Assembly (NCBI GenBank): GCA_013350335.1
Contig: CM023534.1
Span: 14,168,302 to 14,232,301, forward strand
Source: Chimonanthus salicifolius
Taxonomy: Eukaryota; Streptophyta; Magnoliopsida; Laurales; Calycanthaceae
Direction: 5' to 3'
Length of the DNA stretch: 64,000 bases
Positions 59,701 to 64,000 of this stretch are shown in pieces. Position 1 is the stretch's first letter. Every line of letters begins with the position of its first letter. The position numbers were made by a program, and so were the translations under genes. Under the pieces are notes generated by a model. The model was not told where the DNA came from. It saw only the letters and a list, made by a program, of their open reading frames with translations, and did no database searches.

Positions 59701-62700
59701 CTTAAAGATTTAACAACCATAATGAAGAGAGCACGAAAAAGAGGATCACTTTGCCAAATACCTCTAGAGGTCTTGAAAAAAACTTTAGAAGACCCATTAA
59801 TGAGGACAGAAAAATGGGCAGAAGAAATACAATCAAACATCCATAAGCACCACTTCCGACTGAAACCCATGATAGAAAGAACAAAAGCCAGAAAATGCCA
59901 ATCACCATATCAAAAGCTTTCTCCAAATCCAACTTGCAAATATTACCTTTCCTACGGCCCTTGTTTTGAGGATCGATACATTCATGAGTAGAGATTACTG
60001 CATCCATAATTTGCCGCCCCTCAATCCCAGTAGATTGGGAGGGAGAGAAAAGATTTGGGAGAAGGGGCTAGAGTCTGTTAGCTAAAACCTTTGCAAGGAT
60101 CTTGTAGGGGCTACCACGGAGGCTAATCGGCCTGAAGTCGGAGAGAGAGGAAGCGCCATCCTTCTTAAGTACCAAAACAAGAAAAGTAGCACCAATCTCT
60201 TTAGGAATAAAAGCTCGATGGTAGAACTCCTCGATGAAGGCAATAACGTCACATTTGACGACGTTCCAGAACCATTTGAAGAATGCAATAGGAAATCCAT
60301 CCAACCCAGGAGCACGGTCCTCACTCAAATCCAAACAATAGATCTGATCTCCTCCTCGGGAAAAGGGTCGATCAATGGAAGAAGCATTAGCATTAGAAAT
60401 AGACCTGAAGGGGAGGCCGGAAATCGGTAGTCTGCCAAGGTGGTTGGAAGGATATAGGTCCGTGAAATGATTAAGAAATGTAGAAATGATGTCCTCTTTA
60501 GAAGTTAGAGTGGAATCACCAACGGATAGGGACCTGATACTGTTAACTATTCTATGAGTAGAAGCCATAGCATGGAAGAATTTAGTATTTTTATTCCCCT
60601 CTTTAATCCATTTATATCTAGATCTTTGCCTCCACTTGATTTATTCTTGAATGCTCTTGGTCTGATATTGTTCCTAGAGATCGATATGAATAGCAACCTC
60701 CTCCTCAGAAATGGAACCAACTTGCTCACTTTAGTCAATTTGACTAATGCCACTAAGAATAGAAACAAGGGATTCAGATAAGGACACAAATTCAATAACA
60801 TGCCAACTCTCTAGCTTGGCTTTCAACCACTTCATCTTCAAATGTAACATGAAAGATTTACTGCCCGGAATGATATTTTCTGCCCAACAACCGACAATGA
60901 GGTCCTTAAAGCCCTTCTCTTTAACCCAGCACAACTAGAATCTAAATGGTGGAGGACCCAAGACTCCTCAAAAGTATCCAAAACCAAGGGCCAATGGTTA
61001 GAGACGGGCCGAGGGTAAACAGAAATGTTGGAGTCAGTGAATAAGTCAAGTCACTCAGTTGAAATCAGAAATCTATCAATGCGAGAGAAAGACGGTCTCT
61101 CATGACCATTGGACCACGTAAATTTGCTACTTGACAATGGCAGGTCAACCAGACCAAGAGAAGAAGTACAATCCGAGAAACGTCGCATGATGAGAGTAAA
61201 ACTTGTTACGTAGTCCTCTTATGTGGAAATCTAATGAGATTAGAATCCCCACAAATACACCAAGAGTTAGACCATCTTCCACTAAGAGACTCAATCTCAT
61301 CAAGAAAATCACTCTTCATAGAATCATCACACGACCATAAACAGAAGTAAGTGTCCCCGTGGAACCAGACAACCGATCCTCAAGCTGTAAAGAGAGAGAA
61401 TTCCCCAGTAAAGGAATCAACCAAGTTGAGTTTAGTAGAATCTCAACAAATGGCAATGACACCCGACTACGAATGGACGGTTTTGCAAGCCATTGGAACC
61501 GATGACCACCACCATAGGAACGGATAACCAAATTAGAGGGGTCTTCGAACTTGGACTCTTGGAAACAGAAGATGGTAGGATTGATTGGTTTGATGAAGTT
61601 CTTGATGGTAGCTCTCTTACCTGAGTCACCAAGACCTCTAGTATTCCATGAGATGATCTTCATGGGAAAAGTGATTGGTTAACACAACTCACTTCCACCT
61701 TTTTCCGACGACTGTAATTGACAGATGAACTAGGTCTGTTAAGCTCACAGGAAATTCTATCTTTTCTCTTTGAATTTTCAAGGCCCAAATTCTTAATAGC
61801 AGCAAGGAAGGACAAGAGTAATTCTTCCTACGCATCCTCTATGAGACTAAGTTTACGACCAACCTCAAGCAGTTTGTCGTCAACCCATCCCTCTGAACAG
61901 TCCTCTGGTCGCCTGAGACAATGATCTTATTGGCCTGCTGAATATCTGGTTCCAAAATATCATCGTGAATGGATTCTAGAAGATTATGTATACCAGTGAC
62001 AAGGTTCATTTGGGCTAAAGATGGAGAAGACTACCATGCTTGTATCTAGCAAGAGTAGAGCTCGGATCAGCATGGAATGGCCTTCAGTTGGCAGATTCGA
62101 AGATAGGCAGGGGCTAGAAGACAGTTTCCTTGGATACTGCTTAGGGTTGAAAGTGAGCAGCTGATGTGAGATGAATTTCTGGGAAGAAAGGGGTGAAGGA
62201 AGGGAAGCTAATTGGGTTAAAGGGCAAGGGGGCGATGACTGAGAAGAAGGAAAGAGATCAGCTATGCCTCTAGGACTGAGGATAATCGCTGGAGTAGGCG
62301 GAGACTCCAGAGGAATGTAGGGCGTAGGGATGAGGGAAGCATCATCACCGAGCAAAACAAAGGGGCGAAGGCTGAAGGAGAAGAATAAAAAATCTGGGTC
62401 GGGGCTTTCAATGGTTGAGAATAGGGTAGTTTTCTTTGGCCCAAATATGCAAGAAACTGAACTGATTTGGGACAAAATCCAAACCCGGCCGACCAGAAGA
62501 AGATGCAGGCCGAGGGCTAAGGCACACGTGGGAGGCACTTTCTGGAGTCATCAGAGGAGGGAAAAAGGAAGTAGGCCTGCTAGGTTGGCTTAGGTTAGGT
62601 ACAATAGACAAGGCGGAAGGAAATTCAAGGAGATATTTCTATATTAAAAAAAATAAAGATTTTGATGCGAAAAATAGAAATATCGAGTTTTCGAAACAAA

Positions 62701-63679
62701 ATAAAAATTTACAACTAATTTTGAATGACATGAATAGAGTCTAATATAATTTTGTTTTACAATTATTTTTTTTAAAAGTTAGACAAATAACCTCTGAAGA
62801 AAAAAAGATACCATTATAGTGGCAACGGCAAAATCATGAAGCCTGAGAAAGAATTTTAAGAGCAGAGGCCAAAATATACCTTATTGGTCAACAGGTATTA
62901 AAAAAGAAAAAGAAAAGACGGATGCTGATATTTATTTCAAGCGGCGAGCAATTTAGAAGTTTGTGTTTCTACTTACCTTGGATGTCGTTGAGAACTTGGT
63001 CCTCTGAAATGTAGATCCTTTGAAGGGTCTTGCCTATTTTCTTCTCCCACAAAGAGACAAGTTCATTGATAGAGTAGATGTTTGCTGGCGGCCTCAGATA
63101 TAAGATCTTATTCAAGGTTCTTGGGTCATCCACCGCTTCAATGGTATATGTTGCCATGTCTTCTTCATGGACAAAAATAGCTGAAAATGGAGATAAAAAT
63201 GATGATTTACCTAGAAATGAAACATCACAACCATCACCCATAATAAATTTTTGCAAAAGTTCTATGAATATTGAATTTTCTAATGGTTATAAAATGCAGT
63301 ATATTTTTAAATGAGATATTCACTGCACACTGGGTCACACAATATTACTGTACACACTTAATTATGATGAGTCTATTGGAGTGATCTTTTCTACACATGG
63401 ACATATAATGTTTTTCAATGAATTTAACAAGGCACTGTTACCTTTGGCATTTCCATCTCCAGTAATAAGAATTTTATCAGTAGGAGGGATATCTGCATCT
63501 GGTTGTCCCAATCTTGGTGAGTAATAGACCATGAAAAGGTTGCCGGAGACGAAGGTGTAAGGAATGGCTTCATCCTTTACTGCACGTCGAATCTTGACCT
63601 TGATATCGATCAAGGACTTTGCTGGTTCCACAGCATGAACGCGATCCACATCCACTCCAAACTCTGCTGGAAAGAATCT
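56742..63679 (-). CDS. Isoflavone-reductase-like / PCBER family reductase, C-terminal exons
   Basis: NADPH-dependent reductases of this family (phenylcoumaran benzylic ether reductase, eugenol synthase, isoflavone reductase) act in phenylpropanoid metabolism, usually in the cytosol. Three exons are visible: 63442-63679 (RFFPAEFGVDVDRVHAVEPA, with the conserved lysine in DIKVKIRR, PYTFVSGNLF, ILITGDGNAK), 62977-63180 (HEEDMATYTIEAVDDPRTLN, LYLRPPANIYSINELVSLWE) and 56742-56908 (GELTNFEIEPSAGVEASELY, ending DDFLDQFI). The splices GCCAAAG|GTAACA, TTTTCAG|CTATTT, ATCCAAG|GTAAGT and TATGTAG|AGGCCC keep the frame throughout. About 203 of some 305 residues are present. The N-terminal Rossmann part with the NADP-binding glycines lies beyond 64000. 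FMVYYSPRLG differs from the usual FAGYF, in the substrate-pocket region. The 6-kb last intron holds a solo LTR and a LINE. Confidence 0.9.
57148..57769 (+). mobile_element. Solo LTR, TSD GAAAA
   Basis: Begins TGTTAAGAGGG, ends CGTTAACA, and is flanked by GAAAA at 57143-57147 and 57770-57774. Its 3' part (GTGGACGTAGGTCAAAAGG, GGGCCGAACCACATAAAA) matches the solo LTRs in the PPO pseudogene. It lies in the last intron of the reductase gene, antisense. Confidence 0.88.
59224..60568 (-). pseudogene. LINE reverse transcriptase domain, broken
   Basis: Blocks in order: SDFRPISLRGSPYKILAKVL (60568-60068), CKLDLEKAFDMV with an intact motif A (60007-59702), RGIWQSDPLFRALFIMV where GIRQGDPLSP is expected (59870-59616), then a damaged motif C near 59600, where VDDTIIF is out of frame, and LRWFELASSLRINYLKTEVY (59568). 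At least three frame changes are present. Confidence 0.87.
61316..61663 (-). pseudogene. LINE endonuclease domain, 5' part
   Basis: MKIISWNTRGLGDSGKRATI begins the apurinic-like endonuclease of plant L1 elements (W-N-x-R-G-L-G). FCFQESKFEDPS carries the conserved QE(S/T)K. The rest of the domain continues in other frames to about 60930. Confidence 0.88.
62627..62976 (-). other. Reductase last intron, 5' part
   Basis: Non-coding AT-rich intron sequence between the LINE and the donor at 62976. Nothing else seen. Confidence 0.5.
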
Positions 63680-64000
63680 CTGCAAAACCCATCTTTGAAG
63701 TTTTCATCATGATCAAAAAAATGTTTACTTCTAAAAAGAAGTTTTCTTACATATTGAATTTGTTTGAGATAGCCTCTAATATTGTTTTAGAAATTCTATT
63801 TAAGTGTCTGTTTTTATTAAATTTTCCAGAAAGCCGCTTGTCTATGGTTGATTGATGGTCAAATGCCATTTTCCTTCAAAAAAATTTACATCTTGATCAT
63901 GGGTTTCACTTTAAAATTATTACATAAGTGGGCCATGAAAAAAAGTTAAATTAGATGATCATAGTTTTAGATCTTAAAGCAAAAAATTAACGAAAATCAA
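63680..64000 (-). other. Reductase upstream intron, running off the window
   Basis: AT-rich sequence before the acceptor GGGTTTTGCAG. No further exon is visible, so the N-terminal exons lie beyond the window. Confidence 0.5.

Larger units (their letters stand above)
57920..62626 (-). mobile_element. L1-like LINE in the last intron of the reductase gene
   Basis: Same strand as the host gene. The 3' tail is the T-run at about 57921-57935, and the element is flanked by AAGGAGATTTTTCT (57905-57918) and AAGGAGATATTTCT (62627-62640), one mismatch in 14. On the minus strand it has an ORF1-like Pro/Ser-rich remnant (62538-61984), then an endonuclease start (MKIISWNTRGLGDSGKRATI at 61663), reverse transcriptase blocks (60568-59224) and the C-terminal region to about 58040. 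Frameshifts and stops are frequent. The 3' untranslated end (TTTGCACATCTGGTGCTTCT, AATATATGAATCATTT) matches the LINE at 29232-32328, so they are one family. At 4.7 kb it is slightly shorter than complete plant L1 elements. Confidence 0.92.

Noticed and set aside
59671..59991. Plus-strand 106-codon ORF
   Set aside because: Antisense shadow of the LINE reverse transcriptase.
62330..62593. Plus-strand basic ORF
   Set aside because: Lies antisense within the ORF1-like remnant of the LINE.

Overview
The window is nuclear DNA of a flowering plant; the species cannot be told from the sequence. The evidence is spliced genes of plant type (RER1, polyphenol oxidase, and an isoflavone-reductase-like reductase of the PCBER/eugenol-synthase group), long AT-rich introns, and dense plant transposons: LTR retrotransposons, L1-like LINEs, tRNA-derived SINEs and MITEs. 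No tRNA, rRNA, CRISPR or prokaryotic operon structure was seen. All recognisable host genes lie on the minus strand.

Layout, left to right. 0-2.8 kb: a hairpin-bearing minisatellite, a broken Ty3/gypsy pol remnant and a degenerate tandem array. 5.0-10.2 kb: RER1 copy A, with exons 1 and 2 intact and the terminal exon not visible. 10.6-12.9 kb: a 2.2-kb solo LTR. 17.4-33.4 kb: RER1 copy B, three exons over 16 kb with a 1-bp frameshift in exon 1. Its intron 2 holds a SINE and a non-autonomous LTR retrotransposon with a nested LINE tail and a later 1-kb tandem duplication; its intron 1 holds a 3.1-kb LINE. 35.0-39.0 kb: a polyphenol oxidase pseudogene cut up by three solo LTRs and a repeat block, next to a truncated LTR with a primer-binding site. 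42.5-46.4 kb: a largely intact two-exon polyphenol oxidase gene whose first exon encodes a secretory-type hydrophobic N-terminus, with a reading-frame problem at the exon 1 donor. 46.4-56.7 kb: gene-free, AT-rich DNA with a 1.27-kb foldback element and several MITEs. 56.7-63.7 kb: the three C-terminal exons of a PCBER/isoflavone-reductase-like gene, with a solo LTR and a 4.7-kb LINE in its last intron; its 5' part lies beyond the window.

Two gene families (RER1 and PPO) are each locally duplicated in the same orientation, with one copy decayed. Because the RER1 introns are paralogous, they give an insertion chronology: several transposons have an unoccupied counterpart in the other copy. Many insertions are delimited by target-site duplications read directly from the sequence. 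The genes do not form one pathway. RER1 is a Golgi-to-ER retrieval receptor, PPO is a copper phenol oxidase, and the reductase belongs to a phenylpropanoid family.

No clearly new biological system is claimed. The most unusual structures are the nested-palindrome foldback element (50.8-52.1 kb), the GGCCGATA-rich MITE group, and a tail-only poly(C)/poly(A) insertion in RER1 copy A.
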